From the NCBI RefSeq assembly GCF_025564065.1, contig NZ_JAMGZK010000054.1, positions 62,001 to 126,000 on the forward strand: a stretch of DNA of 64,000 nucleotides, given 5' to 3'. The translations under genes were made by a program, and so were the position numbers. Source of the DNA: Silvania hatchlandensis (lineage in GTDB: Bacteria > Pseudomonadota > Gammaproteobacteria > Enterobacterales > Enterobacteriaceae). Position 1 is the first letter of the stretch; each line of letters begins with the position of its first letter. Shown here piece by piece: positions 6,947 to 15,727 of the stretch. The notes under the pieces were generated by a model. The model had not been told where the DNA came from. It worked only from the letters and a program-made list of their open reading frames with translations, and searched no databases.

Positions 6947-8665
6947 GTGAAAAAGAAACCCGCCCATCCCGCCTCAAACTTCACCCCGTTACGTTTTGCA
7001 CTTCTCTGTCTGGCCATTCTGGGTAGCCTGGTGTTCCTGCTGGGACGCGTCGCCTGGCTGCAGATCATTAATCCAGACCCGCTGGTAAAGCAGGAAGATA
7101 TGCGCTCCCTGCGTGAAGTGGCGATTGATGCCCCTAGAGGGATGATCATTGACCGCGAGGGGAACGCACTGGCCGTCAGCGTACCGGTGCAGGCGGTGTG
7201 GGCCGACCCAAAAACGGTGCTGGGAAAAGGCGGCGTGGGTTCTGACTATCGCTGGCAGGCATTAGCCAGCGCGCTGCACCTGTCGCTTTCGGACCTGGCC
7301 GCACGCATTAACAGCAATCCCCATGTCAGGTTTATCTACCTGGCGCGTCAGGTGGATCCCACACAGGCCCACTGGATCGATAAGCTGCATTTACCGGGCA
7401 TCAGCCTGCGCGATGAATCCCGACGCTTTTACCCGGCCGGGCACGTGGCGGCCAATCTGATTGGCTTCACCAACATTGACGGCCAGGGTATAGAAGGGAT
7501 TGAAAAAAGCTTTAATTCCCAACTAACCGGCAAACCGGGTCTGCGGCGAGTGCGTGAGGATCGCTACGGCCACGTGGTGGAAAATATCACCGAAGTCCCG
7601 CCGGTACCGGCGCACAACATCCAACTCAGTATCGATAAGCGGCTGCAAACGCTCACCGAAGATGCGCTGGATAACGCCGTCGCATGGAATAAAGCAGAGT
7701 CGGGCGCGGCGGTGCTGATTAACATCCAGACCGGAGAGATCCTGGCGATGGCGAGCTTCCCGGACTTCAACCCCAATAATCGCGAAGGTGCGACATTGAA
7801 TGACTTCCGTAACCGGGCCATCAGCGACACCTTTGAGCCGGGCTCTACCGTCAAACCACTGGTACTGATGACCGCCCTACAGCAAAATCTGGTCCAGCCG
7901 GACAGTGTCATCGATACCCATCCCTATACCCTGGCCGGGCACCGCATCCGCGATGTCGGCTACTACCCTGAACTGACCCTCACCGGCATTCTGCAAAAAT
8001 CGAGCGACACCGGGGTATCTCGTCTGTCGCTGGCGATGCCGATTCAGCGTCTGCTGGATACCTATCACGCGTTTGGCTTTGGTCGCACCACCGGGCTGGG
8101 GTTAACCGGTGAAAGCAGCGGTCTGCTGCCAACGCGAAAATTCTGGAGTCAGTTGGATCGGGCGACATTCGCGTTTGGTTACGGCCTGATGGCTACCCCG
8201 CTGCAGCTGGCTCATGTCTACGCCACCATCGGCAGCTACGGGATCGAACGGCCATTGTCGATAACCCGCATCGATCCACCCGTCCTCGGTACCCGAGTCA
8301 TGCCGGAAGAGATTGTGCATCAAGTCGAGCATATGATGGAAAGCGTGGCGCTACCCGGCGGCGGCGGGATCAAAGCCGCGGTGCGTGACTACCGGGTGGC
8401 GGTCAAAACCGGTACTGCGAAGAAAATTGACGACGGTGGCCAGTATGTCGATAAATATGTGGCCTATACCGCTGGCGTAGCCCCGGCCAGCCGCCCGGTG
8501 TTTGCACTCGCGGTGGTGATCAACGATCCGCAAAACGGAGCTTACTACGGCGGGGCGGTCTCGGCGCCGGTATTTAGTCAAATCATGGGCGACGTTTTGC
8601 GCATTGAGAACATAAAACCGGATGGGTTACCGGCTGATTCCAGCCATCTTATCGTCATGCGCTAA
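6947..8665 (+). CDS. Second FtsI-like class B penicillin-binding protein (PBP3SAL type)
   Basis: A 572-residue paralogue of cell-division transpeptidase FtsI (PBP3). It has a cytoplasmic N-tail, one membrane helix (about residues 15-33), the class B pedestal domain and a transpeptidase domain with S300-TVK303, SSD at 352-354 and KTG at 487-489. E. coli FtsI has SSN at the second motif; the Asp here recalls the SxD of PBP2. Its place between cspC and rlmA is that of Salmonella PBP3SAL, which cross-links septal peptidoglycan in acidic medium. GTG at 6947 is preceded by TGGAG at 5 bases, whereas the upstream TTG at 6923 has no clear site. Confidence 0.88.
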   Translation: MKKKPAHPASNFTPLRFALLCLAILGSLVFLLGRVAWLQIINPDPLVKQEDMRSLREVAIDAPRGMIIDREGNALAVSVPVQAVWADPKTVLGKGGVGSDYRWQALASALHLSLSDLAARINSNPHVRFIYLARQVDPTQAHWIDKLHLPGISLRDESRRFYPAGHVAANLIGFTNIDGQGIEGIEKSFNSQLTGKPGLRRVREDRYGHVVENITEVPPVPAHNIQLSIDKRLQTLTEDALDNAVAWNKAESGAAVLINIQTGEILAMASFPDFNPNNREGATLNDFRNRAISDTFEPGSTVKPLVLMTALQQNLVQPDSVIDTHPYTLAGHRIRDVGYYPELTLTGILQKSSDTGVSRLSLAMPIQRLLDTYHAFGFGRTTGLGLTGESSGLLPTRKFWSQLDRATFAFGYGLMATPLQLAHVYATIGSYGIERPLSITRIDPPVLGTRVMPEEIVHQVEHMMESVALPGGGGIKAAVRDYRVAVKTGTAKKIDDGGQYVDKYVAYTAGVAPASRPVFALAVVINDPQNGAYYGGAVSAPVFSQIMGDVLRIENIKPDGLPADSSHLIVMR

Positions 8666-8731
8666 GCGAGGCGTTTTATAGCGGGGCGATTAGCGGTACA
8701 CTTTCGCCCTTTATGATTGCCCGGAGTTCCC

Positions 8732-9547
8732 ATGACATTCTGCTGTCCTCTTTGCCACGCGCCGCTGGCGCACACGGATAAAAGCTACGCCTGCCCGCAG
8801 GGGCATCGCTACGATATGGCGAAAGAGGGGTATGTCAATCTGCTGCCGGTTCAGCACAAGCGATCCCGCGATCCAGGCGACAGCGCGGAGATGATGCAGG
8901 CGCGCAGAGCGTTTCTCGATGCCGGGCACTATCAGCCCCTGCGCGACGCGGTTGCCAGCAAGCTGGCAGAGATCCTGCCTGACGGCACCTCATCGATTCT
9001 GGACATTGGCTGTGGGGAAGGGTATTACACCGCCGCGTTTGCCCGTACCGCCGAAGAGAAGGGTGCAATCACGTTTGGCCTGGATGTCTCTAAATCGGCT
9101 ATCCGTGCCGCCGCCAGGCGCTATTCTCAGGTGACATTCTGCGTGGCATCCAGCCATCGCCTGCCGTTTGAGCAGAGCAGTATGGATGCGGTGATCCGTA
9201 TTTATGCCCCCTGTAAAGGCGAAGAGCTGGCGCGGGTAGTGAAAGAGGGGGGCTGGGTGATTACCGTAACGCCGGGTCCGCGTCACTTAATGGAGCTAAA
9301 AGGGCTGATTTACAGTGAAGTTCTGCTGCATGCCCCGCATTCTGAACAGCTGCCGGGCTTTGTGCTCCAGCAAGAGCAGTCGCTGGCCTATGAAATGTCG
9401 TTGACGGGGAAAGAGGCGGTTGCGCTGCTGCAGATGACGCCGTTTGCCTGGCGGGCAAAGCCGGAGGTGTGGGAAACGCTGGCGGAACAGGAGACGTTCA
9501 GCTGCCAGACGGATTTCAGCATCCACTGCTGGCAGCGAATCGATTAA
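8732..9547 (+). CDS. rlmA: 23S rRNA (guanine-745-N1)-methyltransferase RlmA
   Basis: This 271-residue SAM-dependent methyltransferase modifies G745 of 23S rRNA. The N-terminal zinc site is visible as C5, C8, C21 and H25, and the SAM-binding LDIGCGEG motif starts near residue 90. The conserved [16 protein letters not shown] segment matches K-12 RlmA. The ATG at 8732 has CCGGAG upstream and gives the K-12 N-terminus; a longer in-frame reading from 8717 is not needed. Its stop overlaps the convergent mntP stop (TTAA, 9544-9547), with no terminator between them. Confidence 0.95.
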   Translation: MTFCCPLCHAPLAHTDKSYACPQGHRYDMAKEGYVNLLPVQHKRSRDPGDSAEMMQARRAFLDAGHYQPLRDAVASKLAEILPDGTSSILDIGCGEGYYTAAFARTAEEKGAITFGLDVSKSAIRAAARRYSQVTFCVASSHRLPFEQSSMDAVIRIYAPCKGEELARVVKEGGWVITVTPGPRHLMELKGLIYSEVLLHAPHSEQLPGFVLQQEQSLAYEMSLTGKEAVALLQMTPFAWRAKPEVWETLAEQETFSCQTDFSIHCWQRID

Positions 9548-10110
9548 CCGGCGAAGTGATTCCACAGGATCTGCACGCCAATCCCGATCAGCACCACACC
9601 GCCGAGTATCTCGGCGCGTTTGCCTAACAGCGGGCCGATAAAGCGGCCAACCATGATCCCAAGCGTTGACATAATGAAGGTCGCACAGCCGATCGCCAGC
9701 GCGGTGGTCAGAATGCTGACCTGCAGGAAAGCCAGCCCTACGCCGACGGCCATCGCATCGAGACTGGTAGCGATGGCGGTGGTTACCAGCAGCCAGAAGC
9801 CGTGACGGCGAACCGGCGTTTCGTCTTCATCGATATCATTGCGGATCCCTTCAATCACCATTCGGCCGCCGAGGAAAACCAGCAGCGTAAAGGCGATCCA
9901 GTGGTTCCATTCCAGCACGAACTGGCTGGCGAGCATGCCCAAAGCCCAGCCGATAAGCGGGGTCAGGGTTTCGATAGCGCCAAAAATAAGACCGGTACGC
10001 AGGGCTTCAGACAATTTTGGTTTGTGGAGCGTCGCGCCTTTTCCAATGGAAGCCGCAAATGCGTCCATCGACATACCAAAGGCCAGAAGAAGTGTTGCAG
10101 AGAGGTTCAT
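9544..10110 (-). CDS. mntP: Manganese efflux pump MntP
   Basis: A 188-residue six-helix inner-membrane exporter of Mn2+, the same length as K-12 MntP. Repeated helix motifs with the functional aspartates are visible ([14 protein letters not shown] with D16, and [11 protein letters not shown]). The start at 10110 gives the K-12 N-terminus (MN-type, [10 protein letters not shown]); longer readings run into the riboswitch leader. Control is probably dual: a yybP-ykoY manganese riboswitch in the leader and two MntR-type boxes further upstream. Confidence 0.95.
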   Translation of the reverse strand: MNLSATLLLAFGMSMDAFAASIGKGATLHKPKLSEALRTGLIFGAIETLTPLIGWALGMLASQFVLEWNHWIAFTLLVFLGGRMVIEGIRNDIDEDETPVRRHGFWLLVTTAIATSLDAMAVGVGLAFLQVSILTTALAIGCATFIMSTLGIMVGRFIGPLLGKRAEILGGVVLIGIGVQILWNHFAG

Positions 10111-10164
10111 CAGCGCGTCCAGACCGGGAATATCCATATGACACATCACTGCCCCCAGTAAACA

Positions 10165-10305
10165 GCAGTAAATGCATCTATGGTCTCGCCTGATCGTTCT
10201 GCTGACGCAGAACCATCCGTACGTGCCACGTTTTTCAACGAGTATGTTGACACGTACATTTCCGGCATAGCGGAAATCGGCTACTCCCCAACGACGGGCG
10301 CAACC
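10165..10305 (-). promoter_or_regulatory. yybP-ykoY manganese riboswitch of mntP
   Basis: Read on the minus strand, the leader begins GTTGGGGAGTAGCC and forms the P1/P2 helices with the facing CCGGAAAT arms. It ends with GGCGAGACC (about 10182-10190) near the mntP ribosome site. This closely resembles the E. coli mntP/alx Mn2+ riboswitch. An internal perfect hairpin GTTCTGC/GCAGAAC is visible at about 10195-10213. Mn2+ binding would free translation of mntP. Limits are approximate. Confidence 0.85.
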
Positions 10306-10433
10306 TTAACATATTTTTAGAATGTAAAACAATAACCGACTTGTATTATCTTATTAACCAAACGATAACGATTTTCATTTAGATTGATTCGTGAAAATAA
10401 CGTTAAAAACATATCGTCATTAAGGTTAAATAA

Positions 10434-10449
10434 TATAGCTTTGGCTATA
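10434..10449. promoter_or_regulatory. MntR-type box 1 upstream of mntP
   Basis: TATAGC-TTTG-GCTATA is a perfect 6-bp inverted repeat with the same geometry as the MntR consensus (CATAGC-N4-GCTATG). It lies upstream of the mntP riboswitch, between mntP and the 3' end of yobD. In E. coli, MntR activates mntP. Confidence 0.65.
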
Positions 10450-10474
10450 ACCGATTGCGGGAAACCTGCCAGAA

Positions 10475-10490
10475 TATAGCCAGTGCTATC
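10475..10490. promoter_or_regulatory. MntR-type box 2 upstream of mntP
   Basis: TATAGC-CAGT-GCTATC repeats the half-sites and spacing of box 1, 41 bases away (about four helical turns), with one mismatch in the second arm. Confidence 0.6.
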
Positions 10491-10498
10491 TCTTTAAC

Positions 10499-10957
10499 TT
10501 ATTGAACTTTAACGAGTAGTTTGTATATGCGTTCCAGGTCGTCTATATTTCGTACCCGAACAAGCAGACGACGCTGCTCTAATTGCATCACCAGTACGCC
10601 GTCCTCAGATAAATTCATCTCTTTAATACGGTTATATTCTATCCAGACGTTGGCGAAAAAGAATCCAGCGCTTTTAAAGATTATTTTCGGGGCGCGGAGC
10701 CAGAACAGATAAAAGGCCATTAATGCCAGCACACATAATAACCATGTGGTTAATAAAGCACCCTGACTCATCACGTTGTTATAAATCAGGATCATCAGTA
10801 GACCGGCGAAAATCACCGCATCAACGCGACCACGACGCAGAAGAGGGATGGTGAGCAACGTTTTGCCGTAGCGGCGGGGCATGATCAATTCGTCGTAGAT
10901 GGCATAGGCCAGAAGAGCAACAATAAACAGTACCAGTACGATGTCCGTGATCGTCAT
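10499..10957 (-). CDS. yobD: UPF0266 membrane protein YobD
   Basis: A 152-residue protein matching K-12 YobD. Three hydrophobic helices (about residues 5-22, 45-62 and 67-88) are followed by a soluble C-terminal domain with the conserved [16 protein letters not shown] stretch. The function is unknown. It lies downstream of manXYZ on the same strand but beyond a strong terminator, so it is probably transcribed separately or by read-through. Confidence 0.9.
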   Translation of the reverse strand: MTITDIVLVLFIVALLAYAIYDELIMPRRYGKTLLTIPLLRRGRVDAVIFAGLLMILIYNNVMSQGALLTTWLLCVLALMAFYLFWLRAPKIIFKSAGFFFANVWIEYNRIKEMNLSEDGVLVMQLEQRRLLVRVRNIDDLERIYKLLVKVQ

Positions 10958-10970
10958 TCATCCTCCAGAT

Positions 10971-10996
10971 AAAAAAACCGGGGGCAGGCCCCCGGT
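10971..10996 (-). terminator. Rho-independent terminator of manXYZ
   Basis: On the minus strand a 9-bp GC-rich stem (ACCGGGGGC and its complement, 10977-10996) is followed by seven T. It lies between the manZ stop and the yobD start. Confidence 0.85.
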
Positions 10997-11011
10997 GTAT
11001 CAGGTCAAATC

Positions 11012-11872
11012 TTACAGGCCCAGCAGGCCGATGGCGTAACCAACGATACCGATGACGAAGAAGCCAACGATGATCCACAGAGCGTTAACTTTCTTACGCA
11101 GCAGCCACATACAGGCGAAGGTCAACAGCAGCGGGACCAGGCCCGGCATCAGCTGATCGAGGATTGTCTGTACGGTGGTGACGCGAGTCTGACCATCCTG
11201 ACCGGTGATTGTCGAGACCACCAGCGGAATGTTGACGTGGGTCCACTTGTTAACCAGTGCCCCCATGACAAACAGGCCCAGAATCGACGCCCCCTCGGTC
11301 AGTTTCTGCAGGAAGCCGCCGCCCATATCTTTAACGATGTCGATACCTTTACGGTAGCCGTATGCCACGCCGTAGTAACGGGTTGCCAGACGGACGGCGT
11401 TAAACAGGATAAAGAACAGCAGCGGACCCAGCAGGCTACCACTCATCGCGATTCCTGCCCCCAGTGCCGCAAAGACCGGGCGCACGGTACCCCAGAAGAT
11501 CGGGTCACCCACGCCTGCCAGCGGCCCCATCAGACCAACTTTGATCCCGTTGATGGCACCGTCGTCAATCTCGGCGCCATTGGCACGCTGCTCTTCCATC
11601 GCCAGCGTTACGCCAAGAACCGGGGCCGCAACGTACGGATGGGTGTTAAAGAATTCCAGGTGACGTTTAATCGCCTGGCGACGCGCCTCGTTGTTTTCTG
11701 GATAAAGGCGTTTGATCGCCGGTACCATCGAGAAGCAAAAGCCCAGCGCCTGCATACGTTCGAAGTTCCATGAACCCTGGAACAGGTTTGAACGAATGAA
11801 TACGCCACGAATATCGCTCGGAGTGAGTTTTTTCTCCGGGGTAGTTTTTGTCATATCAACCATTTCGCTCAC
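11012..11872 (-). CDS. manZ: Mannose PTS EIID component ManZ
   Basis: A 286-residue EIID subunit of the mannose/glucose/glucosamine phosphotransferase permease, which with ManY forms the membrane channel. Family signature stretches such as QGSWNFERMQ, VGLMGPLAGVGDPIFWGT and the hydrophobic C-terminus (about residues 250-283) are present. It matches K-12 ManZ throughout. It is third in manXYZ, starting 3 bases after the manY stop, which indicates translational coupling. This permease is also a phage lambda and bacteriocin entry point in relatives. Confidence 0.96.
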   Translation of the reverse strand: MSEMVDMTKTTPEKKLTPSDIRGVFIRSNLFQGSWNFERMQALGFCFSMVPAIKRLYPENNEARRQAIKRHLEFFNTHPYVAAPVLGVTLAMEEQRANGAEIDDGAINGIKVGLMGPLAGVGDPIFWGTVRPVFAALGAGIAMSGSLLGPLLFFILFNAVRLATRYYGVAYGYRKGIDIVKDMGGGFLQKLTEGASILGLFVMGALVNKWTHVNIPLVVSTITGQDGQTRVTTVQTILDQLMPGLVPLLLTFACMWLLRKKVNALWIIVGFFVIGIVGYAIGLLGL

Positions 11873-11875
11873 CTG

Positions 11876-12676
11876 CTAGTCCAGTTCATTATCGAGATCG
11901 TTGTTGCCAGCAGCCTGCGCTGGTGCACCCGCGACGCGGTTATATTTCGGGCTGAGCTGAATGTAGAGGATGGCCATAACAGCACCAATCACACCCAAGG
12001 CCACGAGGTTAAAGTTAGTAAACGCCGCGGTAACAAAACCGAGATAGAAGAACGGCATCAGGTAGCCCGCACGCATCATGTTGATGACCATTGCGTAACC
12101 GACAACCACGATCATGCCACCGGCAATGTTCAGGCCGCTGGTGACCACTTCAGGAATAGCATTCAGCAGACCCTGAACTTCGCTGGTGCCAACGGACACC
12201 GCCACGATAACTGCAGGAATCGCGATACGCATCGCCTGCAGGAACAGGGAGGAGATGTGGATCCAGGACAGTGCCGTCAGGTTTCCGCTGTCGGCCGCCT
12301 TATCCGCCGCATGCTGGAAGGCAACGGTGATGGTACGAACGATAATGGTCAGTACCTGACCGGCTGCAGCCAGTGGGATAGCCAGCGCGATACCGGCGCC
12401 GATATTCTGATGACCGGCGATAACCAGAACGGTCGAGATGATGGATGCCAGCGCGGCGTCCGGCGCAACCGCCGCACCGATGTTCATCCAGCCGAGGGCG
12501 ATCATTTCCAGCGTACCACCGATGATGATACCGGTTTTCATATCGCCCAGAACGGCACCAATTAACGTACAGGCGACCAGCGGACGGTGAAACTGAAATT
12601 CATCAAGTACGGATTCCATACCGGCAATACACGCGACGACGAACACCAGCACAATCTGAAGAGTGGTAATCTCCAT
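11876..12676 (-). CDS. manY: Mannose PTS EIIC component ManY
   Basis: A 266-residue, very hydrophobic EIIC subunit that binds and translocates the sugar together with ManZ. The GDMKTGIIIGGTLEMIALGWMNIGAA region and the VGYAMVINMM stretch match K-12 ManY. Length is the same, with an identical acidic C-terminus (NNDLDNELD). It lies 46 bases after manX, with an AGGAG ribosome site. Confidence 0.96.
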   Translation of the reverse strand: MEITTLQIVLVFVVACIAGMESVLDEFQFHRPLVACTLIGAVLGDMKTGIIIGGTLEMIALGWMNIGAAVAPDAALASIISTVLVIAGHQNIGAGIALAIPLAAAGQVLTIIVRTITVAFQHAADKAADSGNLTALSWIHISSLFLQAMRIAIPAVIVAVSVGTSEVQGLLNAIPEVVTSGLNIAGGMIVVVGYAMVINMMRAGYLMPFFYLGFVTAAFTNFNLVALGVIGAVMAILYIQLSPKYNRVAGAPAQAAGNNDLDNELD

Positions 12677-12722
12677 TGTACTTCTCCTATAACATAAGCT
12701 TTATGTGAAAATCAGCGCAGGG

Positions 12723-13691
12723 TTAATTCCCGACTTTGCCGATCAAATCCATCATTTTCAGTTTCTGATCGGTGGAAACCTTACGGGCTTCCAGTTCAAT
12801 ACCGCGTGCATTCAGCTTTTTAAATGCTTCGATATCATTCTGATCGACTGAAATCGCGTTATTCACCTGGGTTTTACCCTGACGGAAAGCCATACCCCCG
12901 ATATTGACGGAAGTAATGTTAACGCCGCCCTCGACAACGCGTTCGACGTCCGTTGGGTTGGTAAACAGGAGCATGATGCGCTCGCCCGCATATTTCGGGT
13001 TGTTATAGACGCGGATCATTTTGGCGACATCCACCACGTGCGCCGTTACGCCCGGCGGAGCCACCTGAGTCAGAAGGGTTTTACGCACTGTGTCGGCGGC
13101 AACTTCGTCGCTGACCACGATAATGCGCTGTACGTTGGTCTCTTTGGTCCAGCGTGTTGCCACCTGGCCATGGATCAGGCGGTCATCGATACGTGCAAGG
13201 CCAATCTGCATGTAATCGTTCGGGCCCATTGGCTTGAGCGGGGCTGCGGCTTTGGCGGCTGCAGGGGCAGCAACCGGTGCGGCTTTCTCAACGGGTTTCG
13301 CTTTCAGCGCTTTCACGCCTTCGCGACCGGTTTCGACGGCCAGGGCCACCAGTTCGTCAAAGCTCGGGTTGTCATCGCGCGCCATCAGCGTTTCAACCAA
13401 CATCGGGATGTTCACCCCGGCCACGACTTCGTGCTGTTCTTTATCGACAACTATACGACTGGCGGCGTTAAACGGACTGCCACCCCAGGTATCGACGAGG
13501 AACAGCACGCCACTGCCGGTATCAAGTTTTTCGAGTTGCGCCGTGTATTTCTCAATCAGCGTTTCGGCGTTTTCACCGGGAACGAAATCGATCCAGCCGA
13601 CGTTTTCTTGCTCGCCTAACAACATCTCTGCGGTTTTAAGTAACTGCTCTGCGGCCCAGCCATGTGTGCCTATTACAATAGCAATGGTCAC
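12723..13691 (-). CDS. manX: Mannose PTS EIIAB component ManX
   Basis: A 322-residue fused EIIA-EIIB subunit. H10 (IGTHGWAA) is the phosphoryl acceptor of the EIIA domain and H174 (DDRLIHGQ) that of EIIB. They are joined by an Ala/Pro/Lys-rich linker at about residues 128-155. It takes phosphate from HPr and passes it to incoming sugar at ManYZ. Translation starts at GTG after a strong AAAGGAGG site, as in K-12. An Mlc-type operator lies about 120 bases upstream. In E. coli, manX is also a target of the sRNA SgrS, which I did not try to locate. Confidence 0.96.
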   Translation of the reverse strand: MTIAIVIGTHGWAAEQLLKTAEMLLGEQENVGWIDFVPGENAETLIEKYTAQLEKLDTGSGVLFLVDTWGGSPFNAASRIVVDKEQHEVVAGVNIPMLVETLMARDDNPSFDELVALAVETGREGVKALKAKPVEKAAPVAAPAAAKAAAPLKPMGPNDYMQIGLARIDDRLIHGQVATRWTKETNVQRIIVVSDEVAADTVRKTLLTQVAPPGVTAHVVDVAKMIRVYNNPKYAGERIMLLFTNPTDVERVVEGGVNITSVNIGGMAFRQGKTQVNNAISVDQNDIEAFKKLNARGIELEARKVSTDQKLKMMDLIGKVGN

Positions 13692-13811
13692 TTGCTACCT
13701 CCTTTTATTATCGTTTATGCACCTGTGTGACGAGGGCATCAGAATTCATCTTCGAAACAACGAATCGATTCAGATAAGGGTTAGAGTCTAATTAACTAAG
13801 ACGTACGCGAT

Positions 13812-13835
13812 TTATTTTAGACAGTGAAAAAATAA
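13812..13835. promoter_or_regulatory. Mlc/NagC-type operator upstream of manX
   Basis: TTATTTT at 13812-13818 and AAAATAA at 13829-13835 form a perfect 7-bp inverted repeat with a 10-base spacer, the AT-rich-arm geometry of Mlc/NagC sites. A CRP half-site (TGTGA, 13840-13844) adjoins it. K-12 manX is repressed by Mlc and activated by CRP. Confidence 0.6.
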
Positions 13836-14153
13836 TTTATGTGATGAAGATCCGTAATTTAGCCTAAGCCAGCCAGATAATTTTATGCGCAAAAAAATGC
13901 TGAAACATCTGTTTGCAAAGCAAAGTAAATCTTTGCCAAAAAGGCCATGTCTCTGATATGTTTACCCTCCATTTCATTGTCAGGAGTATAGGGCAGTAGC
14001 CCACTGTATGGACCGTCACCGACGTCAGTCATTTTCCAGGCCAACTCTGGCCAGCCGTATCGGCGATTCGCGCCACTCACTCTCTACGTCTTTTAACGCT
14101 TCGCCCGAATGTTCCGCGGCGCCGTTTTGTCATTCCTTTAGCAGGAGCTTGTC
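13836..14153 (+). other. Leader of yoaE with candidate upstream reading frames
   Basis: This stretch holds the yoaE promoter region and no gene over 100 codons. An ATG at 13958 opens MFTLHFIVRS but meets TAG at 13997; without that stop the frame would run to 14233, inside yoaE. Another ATG at 14008 reads 52 codons and ends at 14166, overlapping the yoaE start by 13 bases. K-12 carries a small gene (yoaL) overlapping yoaE at this place, so one of these frames may be its counterpart; neither has a strong ribosome site. Confidence 0.35.
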
Positions 14154-15716
14154 ATGGAATTCTTAATGGACCCGCAGATCTGGGTGGGGTTGCTCACGCT
14201 GGTGGTGCTGGAGATCGTGCTCGGCATCGATAACCTGGTCTTTATCGCCATCCTTGCGGACAAACTGCCGCCAAAGCAGCGCGATAAAGCCCGGTTGATC
14301 GGCCTGTCGCTGGCGCTGATTATGCGTCTTGCGCTCCTGTCGGTGATCTCGTGGATGGTCACGCTCACGCAGCCGCTCTTTACCGCCTTCGATTTTACCT
14401 TCTCAGGGCGCGACCTGATTATGCTGGTGGGGGGGCTATTCCTGCTGTTCAAGGCTACCACTGAGCTTCATGAACGGCTTGAAAACCGTCAGCACGACGA
14501 CGGACACGGCAAAGGCTACGCCAGCTTCTGGGTGGTCGTGATGCAGATCGTGGTGCTGGATGCCGTCTTCTCCCTCGACGCGGTGATCACTGCGGTGGGG
14601 ATGGTGAACCACCTGCCGGTGATGATGGCTGCGGTCATTATTGCGATGGCGGTGATGCTGCTGGCCTCGAAGCCGCTGACGCGTTTCGTCAACGAGCACC
14701 CGACGGTGGTTGTGCTCTGTCTGAGCTTCCTGCTGATGATCGGTCTGAGCCTGGTTGCAGAAGGCTTCGGCTTCCATATTCCGAAAGGCTACCTGTACGC
14801 GGCGATTGGTTTCTCGATCATTATTGAGATGTTTAACCAGATTGCCCGCCGTAACTTTATCCGTCAGCAGTCGAATCAGCCGCTGCGTGCCCGTACCGCG
14901 GATGCAATTTTGCGTCTGATGGGGGGGCGCCGTCAGGCTCAGGTTCAGCAGCAGGATAGCGAAAACCATATCCCTGTGCCGGTGCCGGAAGGCGCGTTTG
15001 TGGAAGAAGAGCGCTATATGATCAACGGCGTACTGTCGCTGGCCTCACGCTCTCTGCGCGGAATTATGACCCCGCGCGGTGAAATCAGCTGGGTTGATGC
15101 CAGCCTGAGCGTGGCGGAAATCCGTCAGCAGCTGCTCTCCTCCCCGCACAGCCTGTTCCCGGTGTGTCGCGGTGAACTGGATGAAGTGATTGGCGTAGTG
15201 CGTGCGAAAGAGATGCTGGTGGCGCTGGAAGAGGGCGGCGACGTTGAATCCATTGCTGCTGCAACCCCGGCTATCGTGGTACCGGAAACGCTCGACCCGA
15301 TCAACCTGCTTGGCGTGCTGCGCCGTGCTCGCGGTAGCTTTGTGATCGTGACCAACGAATTTGGTGTGGTACAAGGTCTGGTGACGCCGCTGGACGTGCT
15401 GGAAGCCATTGCCGGTGAGTTCCCGGATGCCGACGAAACGCCGGAAATTATCCATGATAATGACGGCTGGCTGGTTAAAGGTTCAACCGACATCCACGCG
15501 TTGCAGCAGACGCTGGGTCTGGAACACCTGACCAACCATGATGACGATATCGCGACGGTTGCAGGCCTGGTGATTGCTATTAACGGCCAGATCCCGCGCA
15601 GCGGCGACGTGCTGGAGTTACCGCCGCTGAAGATCACTATCGTTACTGCCAATGATTACCGTGTTGACCTGGTGCGTATTGTAAAAGAGCAGTCCGCACA
15701 TGACGATGAAGAGTAA
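14154..15716 (+). CDS. yoaE: TerC/CBS-domain membrane protein YoaE
   Basis: A 520-residue inner-membrane protein with an N-terminal TerC domain of about seven helices (residues 1-240, with the characteristic [15 protein letters not shown] and [16 protein letters not shown] motifs). A pair of CBS domains (about 300-425) and a CorC/HlyC-type C-terminal domain follow. TerC proteins are linked to Mn2+ efflux and metal loading of secreted proteins; the exact YoaE substrate is unproven. It matches K-12 YoaE (518 residues). It starts at ATG 14154 after AGGAG. Confidence 0.93.
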   Translation: MEFLMDPQIWVGLLTLVVLEIVLGIDNLVFIAILADKLPPKQRDKARLIGLSLALIMRLALLSVISWMVTLTQPLFTAFDFTFSGRDLIMLVGGLFLLFKATTELHERLENRQHDDGHGKGYASFWVVVMQIVVLDAVFSLDAVITAVGMVNHLPVMMAAVIIAMAVMLLASKPLTRFVNEHPTVVVLCLSFLLMIGLSLVAEGFGFHIPKGYLYAAIGFSIIIEMFNQIARRNFIRQQSNQPLRARTADAILRLMGGRRQAQVQQQDSENHIPVPVPEGAFVEEERYMINGVLSLASRSLRGIMTPRGEISWVDASLSVAEIRQQLLSSPHSLFPVCRGELDEVIGVVRAKEMLVALEEGGDVESIAAATPAIVVPETLDPINLLGVLRRARGSFVIVTNEFGVVQGLVTPLDVLEAIAGEFPDADETPEIIHDNDGWLVKGSTDIHALQQTLGLEHLTNHDDDIATVAGLVIAINGQIPRSGDVLELPPLKITIVTANDYRVDLVRIVKEQSAHDDEE

Positions 15717-15727
15717 TCAGGCCGGCA

